From the NCBI GenBank assembly GCA_963667605.2, contig CAXXUZ010000002.1, positions 372,001 to 436,000 on the forward strand: 64,000 bases of DNA, in the 5' to 3' direction. The notes beneath the pieces were generated by a model, which saw nothing but the letters and a program-made list of their open reading frames with translations, did not search any database and was not told the DNA's origin. Below are positions 35,116 to 44,528 of the stretch, piece by piece. The stretch is from JADLGL01 sp963667605 (GTDB lineage: Bacteria; Pseudomonadota; Alphaproteobacteria; Rhizobiales; Kaistiaceae). The number at the start of each line of letters is the position of its first letter. Position 1 is the stretch's first letter. The position numbers and the translations under genes were made by a program.

Positions 35116-35490
35116 ATGAGACGGAACACCAATCACCAGAAAGCATCGGCCGAGAAGGTCGTGAAGGACATCCGGCGGGCGACTCGTCGGCAGTTCGGCG
35201 CCGAAGAGAAGATCCGGATCGTTCTGGAGGGCCTGCGCGGCGAGGACAGTATCGCTGAGCTGTGTCGCCGTGAGGGGATCAACCAGAACCTCTATTACCG
35301 CTGGTCGAAGGACTTCCTGGAGGCCGGGAAGAAGCGCCTGGCGGGTGACACTGCCCGTGAGGCTACCTCCGATGAGGTCCGGCATCTTCGCAGTGAGGCA
35401 CTGGCACTCAAGGAGGCCGTTGCTGACCTGACGCTGGACAACCGTCTACTCAAAAAAAGCATGATCGCGGATGGGGGAGAGGAGGCATGA
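35116..35490 (+). CDS. IS3-family OrfA, copy E
   Basis: 124 residues, same as in copies A and B; ATG preceded by GAGGGATTGAAG. Confidence 0.88.
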   Translation: MRRNTNHQKASAEKVVKDIRRATRRQFGAEEKIRIVLEGLRGEDSIAELCRREGINQNLYYRWSKDFLEAGKKRLAGDTAREATSDEVRHLRSEALALKEAVADLTLDNRLLKKSMIADGGEEA

Positions 35491-36467
35491 GGTATCCACT
35501 ATCGGAGAAGCTGGAGATCATCCGGCTGGTTGAGCGATCCCATCTGCCGGCCAAGCGCACGCTGGCGCAGTTGGGCATTCCCCGCACCTCGTTTTATCGC
35601 TGGTACGACCGCTATCTGACCGGCGGACCGGAGGCCCTGGAGGACCGCCGCTCGCGGCCTGGCCAAGTCTGGAACCGTATCCCCGATGAGGTGAGAGACC
35701 GGATCGTACAGCTGGCGCTGGACGAGACGGATCTGTCGCCGCGGGAACTGGCTGTCCGGTTCACAGACACAGAGGGCTACTTTGTATCGGAATCCTCGGT
35801 TTATCGACTGCTCAAGGCCCATGATCTGATCACCAGCCCGGCCTTTATCGTCCTCAAGGCGTCCGACGAGTTCCAGGACAAGACCACGGCGCCAAACCAG
35901 CTCTGGCAGACCGACTTCACTTACCTCAAGGTCATTGATTGGGGCTGGTTCTACCTCTCCACCGTGCTCGACGACTTCTCGCGCACCATTATCGCGTGGA
36001 AGCTCTGCACCACGATGAAGGCCGAGGACGTCACCGATACGCTGGAACTGGCGCTCAAGGCGTCAGGTTGCGATCGGGCAACGGTCATTCACAAGCCACG
36101 GCTCCTGTCTGACAACGGCTCCAGCTACATCGCCGACGATCTGGCCAAATGGCTCGACGACCGCGATATGGAGCACATTCGCGGCGCTCCCTATCATCCG
36201 CAAACCCAGGGCAAGATCGAGCGTTGGCATCAAACCCTGAAGAACCGCATCCTTTTGGAAAATTACTATCTGCCTGGCGACTTGGAGACACAGATCGAGG
36301 CCTTCGTCGGCCACTACAATTATCACCGCTACCACGAGAGCCTGGGCAACCTCACGCCGGCCGATGTCTACTTCGGGCGCGGCCAGACCATCCTGTTGAA
36401 AAGAGAAAAGATCAAACAAAAGACGCTACAAACCCGGCGCTTGCAATACCGCAAAACCGCCGCATAA
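35487..36467 (+). CDS. IS3-family transposase OrfB, copy E
   Basis: 326 residues, intact DDE core; overlaps orfA by ATGA, with the A7G run at 35452-35459. Confidence 0.9.
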   Translation: MRYPLSEKLEIIRLVERSHLPAKRTLAQLGIPRTSFYRWYDRYLTGGPEALEDRRSRPGQVWNRIPDEVRDRIVQLALDETDLSPRELAVRFTDTEGYFVSESSVYRLLKAHDLITSPAFIVLKASDEFQDKTTAPNQLWQTDFTYLKVIDWGWFYLSTVLDDFSRTIIAWKLCTTMKAEDVTDTLELALKASGCDRATVIHKPRLLSDNGSSYIADDLAKWLDDRDMEHIRGAPYHPQTQGKIERWHQTLKNRILLENYYLPGDLETQIEAFVGHYNYHRYHESLGNLTPADVYFGRGQTILLKREKIKQKTLQTRRLQYRKTAA

Positions 36468-36542
36468 AATGACCAACCAGATGGGCCGAACCCTCTCTTA
36501 AATCAGGCCGCTCATCGGTTCCAAATTACCTGACGACGGACA

Positions 36543-37010
36543 GTTGGCCGCGCACGTTCGTTGCTTGAACTAATAGATTTCGACCGTGAGCGAGCCAATG
36601 CAACGCATCCGATCTGCCAACGAGCGCCCTGGCACCGTCAAGGATTTCGTCCTGAACACCAGGAGAGTTACGATCGAGGCTTAGTTGGGGCTCTGCGGCG
36701 ACGCAAGAAGGGTCATGTCATATTTCTTGAAGAGCCCAGCGACGGTCTTCGGATCTCGGTCGGGATTTAGCGTTGTTCCGCAGCGATCGGTCCCACATGC
36801 CGATCCAGAATAAACACGACCCACCGGCCACCTTATCATCGCCGATGAGATAGCTGCCTGTGACCTCCGTCACATACGAGAGCCGCCCAAGACGCCAATC
36901 TCGGACGTCTGTGGAGGCCAGCATGGACAGCAGCGGAACGAGGCGCCGGGCGTCTCGTCCTGAGCAATCTCTGGGGCAGGTTTCCGTCCAATTCCCACCC
37001 ACCCCAGAGC
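36543..37010. other. Unassigned region after IS3 copy E
   Basis: A plus-strand frame (36561-36770; LLELIDFDRERANATH, RRRKKGHVIFLEEPSDGL) and a minus-strand frame ending at 36718 (RLSYVTEVTGSYLIGDDKVA, CLFWIGMWDRSL) both look partly protein-like but overlap, and neither has a recognisable family or start signal. At most one is a remnant of a real gene. Confidence 0.25.
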
Positions 37011-37042
37011 GGGCCGGCGTAGCGCTGCGCCGGCCCTTCTTC
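37011..37042 (+). terminator. Strong GC hairpin downstream of the vWA gene
   Basis: GGGCCGGCG and CGCCGGCCC separated by eight bases, followed on the plus strand by TTCTTCC. It lies 22 bases beyond the stop of the minus-strand vWA gene, whose side lacks a T tract, so it may serve mainly the plus direction or both weakly. Confidence 0.45.
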
Positions 37043-37064
37043 CGCCCGATCCTTATCGTTACCG

Positions 37065-38663
37065 CTACTCGTTCAGCGGCAGCGCGGTTGCCGCTGCTCG
37101 CACCATCTGTACGAATTCCGCCCGAATCCCGAATGGGTCGTCTCCACGGGCGACCTGCGCCAGGTCGATGATCGCTTCCCAGCCGAACCCAGGTTCGATG
37201 TATGGATCGCCGCGCAGTAGCTGGCCAAAGGCAGCGACAGCAAGCGCCCACCGGGTCGCCTCGGGGGCCTTAGCGGCTGTCACCGCTCGGTCATCGTCGG
37301 TTATCGCACGGCCGATGAGTTCGGAAACATCTTCGCCGGGCTGCTTGTATCGGATGCTGAGATAGGCGAGTTCGCTGAATATGTTGTCATTGCCGGCGAA
37401 GGCAGGTGCTTGGTAGCGGAGCGGGCCGATGGCCAGCGGGCCGCCGACCGGCGTGACCTCGTACAGCGCCGTGACCGAGGCACCGGAGGAGACCTCGCCG
37501 GCGTCGACTAAGTCATTGTTGAAATCGGCTTGTTCGAGGAGCCTGGTTTCATATCCAATGAGGCGGTATTCGGCGATCCGGGCTGGATTGAATTCGATCT
37601 GGATCTTCACGTCATCGGCGATTGGGAAGAACGACGACGAGAAATCATCACGGAACAGCCGCCGCGCCTCTTGGAGGGTGTCGACATAGGCGGCGGTGCC
37701 GTTGCCCGCCTGCGATAGCGTCTGCATCATCAAATCGTTGTAGTTGCCGCGGCCGAATCCGTAGACCGAGAGGTAGATGTCGGTATCGCGCTTGCCGGCG
37801 CCGCCGGCAGTCGAGCCGCCGGCCCGTAGCGAACCGATCGCGCAACGGATCACCAGCTTCTGATCTCCCGCGGTTGGTTCAAGGACGGCGCCGGCAGCGC
37901 CGGCATAGACCACGATCGAAACGCTATCGTCCGCCTCGAGCTGGTCGACCAGGATGCCTAGCGCCTCCTGCGCGAGCGGCAGCTTGTCTTGGCTCCACAT
38001 CGAGCCGGAGACATCGACCAGGAATACGAGGTTGAGCGGCGGCTCCTCCTCCGCTATGATCTCATATCCCTGCAAGGCGATATGGATGATCTCGCGCCCC
38101 TCCGCCCAAGGGGAGGGGGTAACGGTCACACTAATCGCGAAAGGCACGTCCGCCGATTCCGGAACCGTGTAACCGTAGTCGAAATAGTTGATAAGCTCCT
38201 CGATCCGCACCGCGTCGGACGGCGGCAGGCGGTTATTGGCGAGAAAGCGTCGAACATTTGAATAGGACGCGGTGTCGACATCGATGGAGAAGGTCGAGAC
38301 CGGATCGGTAGCGACCTGCCGAACCGGATTGGCTGGCGCGATCGGGTATCGTTCTCTGTCGACAAAGCCGGGTCCGGCGGCAATCGGCGCTGGCGCGATT
38401 GCCCCGGCGATAGCCTCGTCGCGGCCGACTACGCCCTGTTGCGGCGGCAAAGCCGGTAGGGCGAGCGCCGGGGCGAAGTTGACACCGTCGACAGGCTCCT
38501 CCCAGTCGAACCCAAGGCGGGCGCAAGCTGCAGCATTGGCGACGCCAATTCGATCCGGAGGTGGGTTGCCCTGCTGGGCCCAAATCGCCGCGGTACTCGT
38601 GAGAAAAGCTATTGCCGAGAGCATGGTGACCGCGCGGAGCGGCCGGGCTCGAACGTCCAACAT
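37065..38663 (-). CDS. YfbK-like von Willebrand factor A protein with an internal deletion
   Basis: 532 residues from the ATG with ACGGAGGATCC upstream. Exported (hydrophobic segment MLSAIAFLTSTAAIWA). Order: vWF-associated N-terminal domain (STFSIDVDTASYSNVRRFL), vWA domain with MIDAS motif DVSGSM, then the C-terminal YfbK domain. Compared with YfbK-type proteins, the stretch after AGGSTAGGAG jumps directly to KRDTDIYLSVYGFGRGNYND. About 45 residues holding the usual ATDGDFN strand, which supplies a MIDAS aspartate, are absent. The deletion is in frame. Metal binding may be lost. Role otherwise unknown. Confidence 0.8.
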   Translation of the reverse strand: MLDVRARPLRAVTMLSAIAFLTSTAAIWAQQGNPPPDRIGVANAAACARLGFDWEEPVDGVNFAPALALPALPPQQGVVGRDEAIAGAIAPAPIAAGPGFVDRERYPIAPANPVRQVATDPVSTFSIDVDTASYSNVRRFLANNRLPPSDAVRIEELINYFDYGYTVPESADVPFAISVTVTPSPWAEGREIIHIALQGYEIIAEEEPPLNLVFLVDVSGSMWSQDKLPLAQEALGILVDQLEADDSVSIVVYAGAAGAVLEPTAGDQKLVIRCAIGSLRAGGSTAGGAGKRDTDIYLSVYGFGRGNYNDLMMQTLSQAGNGTAAYVDTLQEARRLFRDDFSSSFFPIADDVKIQIEFNPARIAEYRLIGYETRLLEQADFNNDLVDAGEVSSGASVTALYEVTPVGGPLAIGPLRYQAPAFAGNDNIFSELAYLSIRYKQPGEDVSELIGRAITDDDRAVTAAKAPEATRWALAVAAFGQLLRGDPYIEPGFGWEAIIDLAQVARGDDPFGIRAEFVQMVRAAATALPLNE

Positions 38664-38988
38664 CAAGGATCCTCCGTATCACGCCCCCGAAGATGCCAAT
38701 CTCGTGATCGTCTTGGGCGGATGTTTGACCGAATCCAGGCGTTGTTGTGATGGATCGACGGCCGGATCCCGCCCGACGACAGAGTTTTGTTCCGGCAGGT
38801 CTGAATTGTGAGTGGGGTCGCCTTACCCGGGGGCCGCCAACGAGATCAACCGACCGTGGGCGGAGCGGCCTTGGCAACCGCCGATATGCGCGGGTGACCG
38901 AACCTCAGGACAGCCGGTCTTGGCTGTCGATCGCCGCGTAAATGCGAGCCCTCTCGACTTCGTCAATCGAGCAGGCGATGCTCATGCC
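38664..38988. other. Divergent intergenic region
   Basis: 325 bases between the vWA gene and the lipoprotein gene. No gene or structured element is evident; it must carry both promoters. Confidence 0.5.
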
Positions 38989-39345
38989 ATGCGCAGGCTG
39001 CTCGCATTTTTTGTCGGTATTGTTGGCGTGATATCTTTGGCGGCCTGCGGCGGGTCGTCATCTGGGGCGGCGATGACGTTTCTCGAAGCCTGCGAGCATG
39101 CCACGCTCGGCGTGATCACAAGCCCATCATCCTACCAGCGGGTCGCTGACCAAAACCCCTCAGTGGGCCTGGTCTATGTACAATACGACTCTCTCAACTC
39201 CTTCGGAGCCGTGATCCGGGGTTACTCGCGGTGTCGGTTTGGCGAGCGTGAGGACGGCGCACCGCATCTCACCGAGTTTTCCGTTAACGGCAACGACGAC
39301 CCTGTGCTCCTGATTCTCGGGCAAGAGGCGATTGATCTCCAATAA
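38989..39345 (+). CDS. Small lipoprotein of unknown function, 118 aa
   Basis: Starts MRRLLAFFVGIVGVISLAAC, a lipoprotein signal with lipobox LAAC and the lipidated Cys at residue 20. The mature part (SSSGAAMTFLEACEHATLGV, GYSRCRFGERED) has two further cysteines and no known domain. The frame upstream of 38989 lacks any similarity, so the start at the signal peptide is preferred. Confidence 0.7.
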   Translation: MRRLLAFFVGIVGVISLAACGGSSSGAAMTFLEACEHATLGVITSPSSYQRVADQNPSVGLVYVQYDSLNSFGAVIRGYSRCRFGEREDGAPHLTEFSVNGNDDPVLLILGQEAIDLQ

Positions 39346-39454
39346 TCGTCGCCGAGCCGCCCCAGTAGTGATGGCCTGGAAGCGGATATGAGGGACTTCC
39401 AGACCTCCATGCGGGGCGCTTTGATGCCTCCCAACGCCTGCCGTCCGGTCCGAA

Positions 39455-39754
39455 CTATGCCGTTCCCTGCGGTGGTCCGCCCATAGTCTGCTCCTCGGCA
39501 ATCTGTCTTTGGATGTCGTCGAGAAGCACTGACAGCGCGTCCTCGACATCCTTCCGCGGTATGCCTTCGCCAAGCATGGTGCCGAGAAGCGCCGCCGCCC
39601 CGTGCAGCGCGATCGAAAACCGGGGGAGCTGCGCCGCCGATTCCCACGCAGCGGCGGCAGGCATGAGCGCCTGCATCACCACGTCCTCTGCGCGGCACGC
39701 GACACAGTCCTCGGTAGAATCGTGGGTGACTATCTCTTTGAAATCAACGGCCAT
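39455..39754 (-). CDS. Small protein of unknown function, 99 aa
   Basis: Starts MAVDFKEIVTHDSTED and carries a CVACR pair of cysteines near residues 18-21, then a predicted helical region (LHGAAALLGTMLGEGIPRKD, VEDALSVLLDDIQRQIAEEQ). No signal peptide. Unrecognised family; composition and length support a real gene. Confidence 0.55.
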   Translation of the reverse strand: MAVDFKEIVTHDSTEDCVACRAEDVVMQALMPAAAAWESAAQLPRFSIALHGAAALLGTMLGEGIPRKDVEDALSVLLDDIQRQIAEEQTMGGPPQGTA

Positions 39755-40108
39755 CGAAACCCGCCTTTGGTTGTCGCATTGAATAGCCCCTGTTTGGAGA
39801 AGCGTTGCTGAAGGTCAGCGTTTAGAACCAAATAACACAAGCTCGGACGTCTTCTGAAACTGACTTCCTCGCTCGCAGCGTGGCCGGTGATGTTTCTACC
39901 GCGATCAACGTCAGCTACCGAGCTGCCTGATCGGGAATCGGGCAGCGCAGCGAAATTCCGAGCTCATGGCTGCCACAAGCATGTGCGGCGAGCCAGCCAA
40001 GCGGCGTCTTCATTTAAATCGTAATTGAAGGTTTACTTAAGCTAGTTGCAAAACATTCCCGTGTTCTGTGTGCCTCACGGCTCAGGCTCTGCCTGCCGCG
40101 AGGGGACC
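39755..40108. other. Intergenic region before the TadG-like gene
   Basis: 354 bases, relatively AT-rich near 40010-40050. One hairpin GCTGCC...GGCAGC at about 39922-39946. No gene seen. Confidence 0.4.
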
Positions 40109-41320
40109 ATGCTTCGACAGGTACGAACCTTTCTGAACGACCGCACCGGCGTTATTGCGGTGCTGTTCGGGCTGGCGATGCTGCCCCTGGCTCTGGCCAT
40201 GGGTGTTGCGGTCGACTATTCGCTCGTCGCACAGCAACAGATTCTTCTGCAGGACTCGCTCGACGCGGCCGTCCTTGCCGGAGCGTCGCTCAGCACCGAC
40301 AGCGACTCGGACCGAATCGAGGAAGCGGAGCTGGTTTTTGCGGCGAACTTCCCCGCAGTACATCAGGTGCAACCAACGGTCACGGTTGACGGCAGCACGG
40401 TGACCGCAACCGCCAGCATGGCGGTGCCGATGGCTTTCATGGGGTTTATCGGTCTTAGCAATTTCAACATCTCAGCTACCGCTGTCGCGGTGGTGGGAGA
40501 GGCAGGCATAGTGTGCGCTTTGGCTCTCAACGCCAACGAGAAGGGCGGAGTGCGGCTGGAGGGAAATACTAGCCTGGTGGCCGAGAACTGTTGGGTCTAC
40601 GCAAATTCCAGCCATGCTCGCGCTATGGAATCAGTAGGCATCTCTGAGGCTGAGGCGCCGGGGTTCTGTGCTGTCGGAGGCTATGTCGGCGACGCCTTCA
40701 CACCATCACCCGATACCGGCTGCCCAGTCGTCGACGACCCATTTGCGGATCTGCCGATACCGGACCTTGCCTGCGATCATACCGATCAGGTTGTCTTCCA
40801 GAACGGTACCTTCGTCGCCTCGGAGGGCGTCTATTGCGGCGGTATGCGGCTGTTGGCTGATGCTGAAGTTACTCTTGCCCCGGGCCTTTACGTGATCCGC
40901 GACGGCGATCTGGAACTGCTTGCGCATTCCTCACTCAACGCCGAAGGCGTTACCTTCTATTTTTACGGGTCTGACACAAAGTTGGAGATGCATTCCTACT
41001 CCTCAATCGACGCAAGCGCGCCAGCCGCGGGGGACTACGCCGGATTTGTGTTCGTCCAAGATGCCGGTTCTTCAGTTGGCGAGACCAGCGTTATGGCTGG
41101 TGGCGGATCGGTCAATATTGTCGGCATCGCGTATTTCCCGACCCAGATCTTGGATATCCGTGGATTGTCGGGATTTAATATCGATTCACCCTACTTTGTG
41201 CTGATCGCCGACACGTTTCGCATCCGCGGCAACGGGACAATCCACCTTCGGGTGGATCCCGATGCCATCGGCTACCCCGATCTCGTTCAAATCAGCGATG
41301 GGGCACGACTCGTGCAATAA
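40109..41320 (+). CDS. TadG-like pilus-assembly/secreted protein
   Basis: 403 residues; ATG preceded by AGGGGACC. The N-terminal TadE/G-type segment RTGVIAVLFGLAMLPLALAM, followed by GVAVDYS and a Q-rich amphipathic helix, is the standard membrane anchor of Flp-pilus-associated TadG proteins. The rest is an extracellular beta-rich domain with repeated short strands (RLLADAEVTLAPGLYVIRDG, FYFYGSDTKLEMHSYSS) and two or more cysteine pairs. No other tad genes are nearby, so it may act alone at the cell surface. Confidence 0.75.
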   Translation: MLRQVRTFLNDRTGVIAVLFGLAMLPLALAMGVAVDYSLVAQQQILLQDSLDAAVLAGASLSTDSDSDRIEEAELVFAANFPAVHQVQPTVTVDGSTVTATASMAVPMAFMGFIGLSNFNISATAVAVVGEAGIVCALALNANEKGGVRLEGNTSLVAENCWVYANSSHARAMESVGISEAEAPGFCAVGGYVGDAFTPSPDTGCPVVDDPFADLPIPDLACDHTDQVVFQNGTFVASEGVYCGGMRLLADAEVTLAPGLYVIRDGDLELLAHSSLNAEGVTFYFYGSDTKLEMHSYSSIDASAPAAGDYAGFVFVQDAGSSVGETSVMAGGGSVNIVGIAYFPTQILDIRGLSGFNIDSPYFVLIADTFRIRGNGTIHLRVDPDAIGYPDLVQISDGARLVQ

Positions 41321-41654
41321 GGGCCGCGGCGGTGTCCGGACAGCCCTGGGGGCTGAGATTATGTCCGTTTTCGATGGGCCTGTTTTGCCGAACGCCCTAC
41401 TCTCTATAAGGACGAGCGTCGGCGTCGTGGTCCGCGGCGCTCGGAGGAGAGACAGCGGCGTCGCTGTCTGATCACGGCGGCCAGCTATTCTTTTCCAACC
41501 GGTCATCGATCAGCCGGATCTTGCTAAACGCGTGAGCCGCCTCGGGAGCCAGGCTGACGACGTCGGGCGACGAATGTAATATGTTGTTTTGTCGAAAGGA
41601 TGCTGGGCGGCGAACATCGATGGGGCCGAGCCTAGTCTCAACTAGGAGATTCCG
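41321..41654. other. Intergenic region before the sulfur cluster
   Basis: 334 bases without a recognisable gene; an AT-rich stretch at 41577-41597 (TAATATGTTGTTTTG) could contain the promoter for 41655. Confidence 0.35.
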
Positions 41655-42395
41655 ATGATCCTACGCCAATTTTTGCACGCTGATCCCGTAGCGGCCTCGT
41701 ACCTCTTTGGCTGTGGGAGCAAGGCCGCGGGGGCCGTCGTCGATCCTCTGGGCGACATCTCACTCTACGTCGGCGCGGCGGAGCAAACGGGGCTGCAGAT
41801 TCGGTATGTCATCGACACTCATCTCCACGCCGATCACCTCTCCGCCGGCCGAGCTCTCGCCGCGGCAACCGGTGCTGAGTACGTCCTGTTCGACCAGGCT
41901 GATGTTACCTTTCAGTTCAAGGGAGTGAGCAATGGCGACGAACTGGAGCTTGGCAATGTTACGATCAAAGTCATGCATACGCCCGGACACACGCCGGAAC
42001 ATATTTCGCTCCTCGTTACCGACCGGCGACGTTCGCAGGAACCGTGGTTCGTGTTGACCGGCCACACATTAATGGTTGGTGATCTGGGCAGGACGGAGCT
42101 CGCCACCAACGCGGAGGAAGGGGCCCGTTCTCTGTTCGGGAGCGTCCAAAGGTTGAAGGTGCTGCCGGACCATATCGAGGTCCTGCCGGGAGCCTTTTCA
42201 GGCTCCGTTTGCGGTCGAGGTCTGAGCGGAAAGCCAAGCTCTACGATCGGCTTCGAGAGGCGAAACAACAAGGCATTCAGCATTGAGAATGAGGACGATT
42301 TCGTTCGCGCCATGCTCGCCGACATCCCACCGCCGCCTCCAGGCGCCGCAGAGGTCCGCGCCGCAAACTCAGGGGCGGTGGCGTCCGCGGCATGA
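41655..42395 (+). CDS. Metallo-beta-lactamase-fold persulfide dioxygenase-like hydrolase
   Basis: 246 residues; ATG after AACTAGGAGATTCCG. The MBL metal motif is THLHADHLSAG (HxHxDH), with HTPGHTPEHIS supplying the next histidine and VGDLGRTEL the bridging Asp, as in ETHE1/Blh-type persulfide dioxygenases. It overlaps the following MFS gene by ATGA. With a sulfide:quinone oxidoreductase remnant after it, the cluster likely handled sulfide or persulfide detoxification. Confidence 0.85.
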   Translation: MILRQFLHADPVAASYLFGCGSKAAGAVVDPLGDISLYVGAAEQTGLQIRYVIDTHLHADHLSAGRALAAATGAEYVLFDQADVTFQFKGVSNGDELELGNVTIKVMHTPGHTPEHISLLVTDRRRSQEPWFVLTGHTLMVGDLGRTELATNAEEGARSLFGSVQRLKVLPDHIEVLPGAFSGSVCGRGLSGKPSSTIGFERRNNKAFSIENEDDFVRAMLADIPPPPPGAAEVRAANSGAVASAA

Positions 42396-43717
42396 CGATA
42401 GGTGAGCGCGTGCCCGTTCGCCGCGCAACAGACCTCACTTACGGCATCAAGGAGAATTTCGACCAATTCCTGCACCAGCTCCTGCAGGTCCTGCTGGTGG
42501 GCTTTGCAATCGGGATGATGCGGACGGTGGTGCCGGCCCTCGCCGAAACCGAATTCGGCGTGCCGGCCGGATCCTTTGTGCTGCTGACGGTCTTCGTTGT
42601 CGCCTTCGGCGTGGTCAAGGGTGTGTTCAACTTCATCGCCGGCCGGCTCTCCGAGAGGATAGGCCGAAGACAAGTTCTAATGGCGGGCTGGGTGGTGGCG
42701 TTGCCGATCCCAATTGTCATCTATTTCGCCCAGGACTGGAGCTGGATCGTCGCCGCGACGGTGCTGCTCGGTGTCAACCAAGGTCTCACCTGGTCGATGA
42801 CTCAGGCGTCGAAGCTAGACCTTGCGCGGCCGGAGCAGCGCGGCCTGGCAATCGGTCTCAACGAATTCTCCGGCTATATCGGTGTTGCCTTGGCGGGGAT
42901 CATCACCGCATACGCAGCCATCGCCCTTAACCCGCGGCTTGGGCTACTTATCTTCGGCCTGTTCGTGGTGCTGCTCGCTATTCTGCTGACGCAGCTTTGG
43001 GTGAAGGACACGCTGCCCTGGGCGAGGGCCGAGGCCTCGGATCGCAATATGAACTCGGCCGTCTCAGCCCGCCCGCGCTATCCCGAAAACATATCGGAAC
43101 AACCAACCACCTGGGAGATCTTCGCGCTGATGTCGTGGCGGGACCGACGGCTCGCCGCGATCAGTCAAGCCGGCATGGTGGAGAAATTCGCTGACGCCCT
43201 AGTTTGGGTCTTCTATCCGCTCTTCCTGTTCCAGCGCGGTGTCAGCCTAACGAGCGTCGGCTGGATCGTAGGCGTTTATGGCTTTGTCTGGGGTGGCTCT
43301 CAGCTGCTGACGGGAAAACTCTCCGACCATGTCGGCCGACATTGGCCCAATGTGTCGGGCATGTGGATTTGCGGTGCCGGCGTCGCGATGATGCTCCTGG
43401 GAGACGGAATCGTGTGGTGGTCGGCCTCGGCCGCCGTAACCGGCTTCGGCATGGCCTTGCTCTATCCCAATCTCTCGGCGGCGGTCGCCGATATCTCCTC
43501 GCCCAATTGGCGTGGCTCGGCGATCGGCATCTACCGGTTCTGGCGCGACCTCGGTTACGGTATCGGCGGCCTGGGCCTGGGGCTAGCCGCGCATTTTGCC
43601 GGCCAAGCGGAGGCTGCTTTCTGGTTCGTGGCCGGGTCGATGTTCGTATCCGGTGCGCTTCTGTTGTGGCTCGGGGAAGAAACACATCCTCTCCTCAATC
43701 CTCGCTCGGAGGGCTGA
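42392..43717 (+). CDS. MFS transporter linked to the persulfide dioxygenase
   Basis: 441 residues, about twelve transmembrane helices, with the MFS loop motif GRLSERIGRRQVLMAGW and its second-half counterpart GKLSDHVGRHWPNVSG. Translationally coupled (ATGA) to the MBL gene. The transported compound is unknown; context suggests an inorganic sulfur species or an organic anion. Confidence 0.85.
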   Translation: MTIGERVPVRRATDLTYGIKENFDQFLHQLLQVLLVGFAIGMMRTVVPALAETEFGVPAGSFVLLTVFVVAFGVVKGVFNFIAGRLSERIGRRQVLMAGWVVALPIPIVIYFAQDWSWIVAATVLLGVNQGLTWSMTQASKLDLARPEQRGLAIGLNEFSGYIGVALAGIITAYAAIALNPRLGLLIFGLFVVLLAILLTQLWVKDTLPWARAEASDRNMNSAVSARPRYPENISEQPTTWEIFALMSWRDRRLAAISQAGMVEKFADALVWVFYPLFLFQRGVSLTSVGWIVGVYGFVWGGSQLLTGKLSDHVGRHWPNVSGMWICGAGVAMMLLGDGIVWWSASAAVTGFGMALLYPNLSAAVADISSPNWRGSAIGIYRFWRDLGYGIGGLGLGLAAHFAGQAEAAFWFVAGSMFVSGALLLWLGEETHPLLNPRSEG

Positions 43718-43869
43718 GTGGTGGACCGTAGCAAACGCTCCCCATCTTACGAGGGAGAACCAAGAATGAGAGTTCCGAGACCAATGGTCGCCGCAGCCAT
43801 GGTCCTTGGGTCGACCAAGTTTGGGCGCAAGAACCCACTGAGCCAAGATAGTTTTGGTACGGCTCGGCC

Positions 43870-44439
43870 GGGCTGGAGGTCCCCGCCAATGTGCGGCAAA
43901 TGGTCGAGGCTAAAGGCGTACGGGTTCATACCGAGCACGCGGTCGCCAAAGTCGATCCGGCGGAGCGGCTGATCCATTTCAAGGACGGCTCGGAATCGCC
44001 GTTTGGCGTCCTTGCCTATGTGCCGCCGCATCGCGCGCCGGTTGTCGTCCGCGATGCCGGCCGGATCGACGAGTCCGGATGGGGTGCCGATGGATCGAAT
44101 GACGCTCAGACGAACCATTGTGGCGCGTACGCCATCGGCCAGGTTACCGGTGTTTCCTTCGTGACCTGCAAGCCCCTGCCCAAGGCCAGCGTGTTCGCAC
44201 ATGGCGAGGCAGAAATCGTTGCCAACAATATCGCGCGAGCGATTACCGGCGGGGGCATACTTCGTTCGTTCGACGGGAATGGGTCCTGTTTCATCGAAAC
44301 CGACAATGGCCGCGCGGGCTTCGGCAGCGGCAATTTCTTCGCCGAACCTGCCCCGCAGATACGCCTTCGCCGCCCGGGACTATTGCTGCATCTCGGCAAG
44401 GTCGCCTATGAGAAATGCTGGCTCTATCGTTGGTTCTGA
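43870..44439 (+). pseudogene. Sulfide:quinone-oxidoreductase-like flavoprotein, C-terminal remnant
   Basis: Reads NVRQMVEAKGVRVHTEHAVA, DPAERLIHFKDGSE and VLAYVPPHRAPVVVRDAG, then CGAYAIGQVTGVSF, ASVFAHGEAEIVANNIARAI and EKCWLYRWF, the C-terminal half of SQR/FccB-type proteins. The FAD-binding N-terminus is missing, and several substitutions (for example GQVTGV for the usual GDVTGV) suggest decay. It follows the MBL-MFS pair in the same direction. Confidence 0.65.
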
Positions 44440-44528
44440 TGTTCGACGATCCCTCCGATCGGTCGTCGTCGCGAAGTTGCGGAAGGGGCAACTTCGTCGC
44501 GGCAAGGGAGGAACAACCCCGGCGCCGT

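Larger units (their letters stand above)
35030..36542 (+). mobile_element. IS3-family element, copy E (1513 bp, intact)
   Basis: Opposite orientation to copies A and B, identical termini. Flanks CTG and GTT show no target duplication. Confidence 0.9.
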
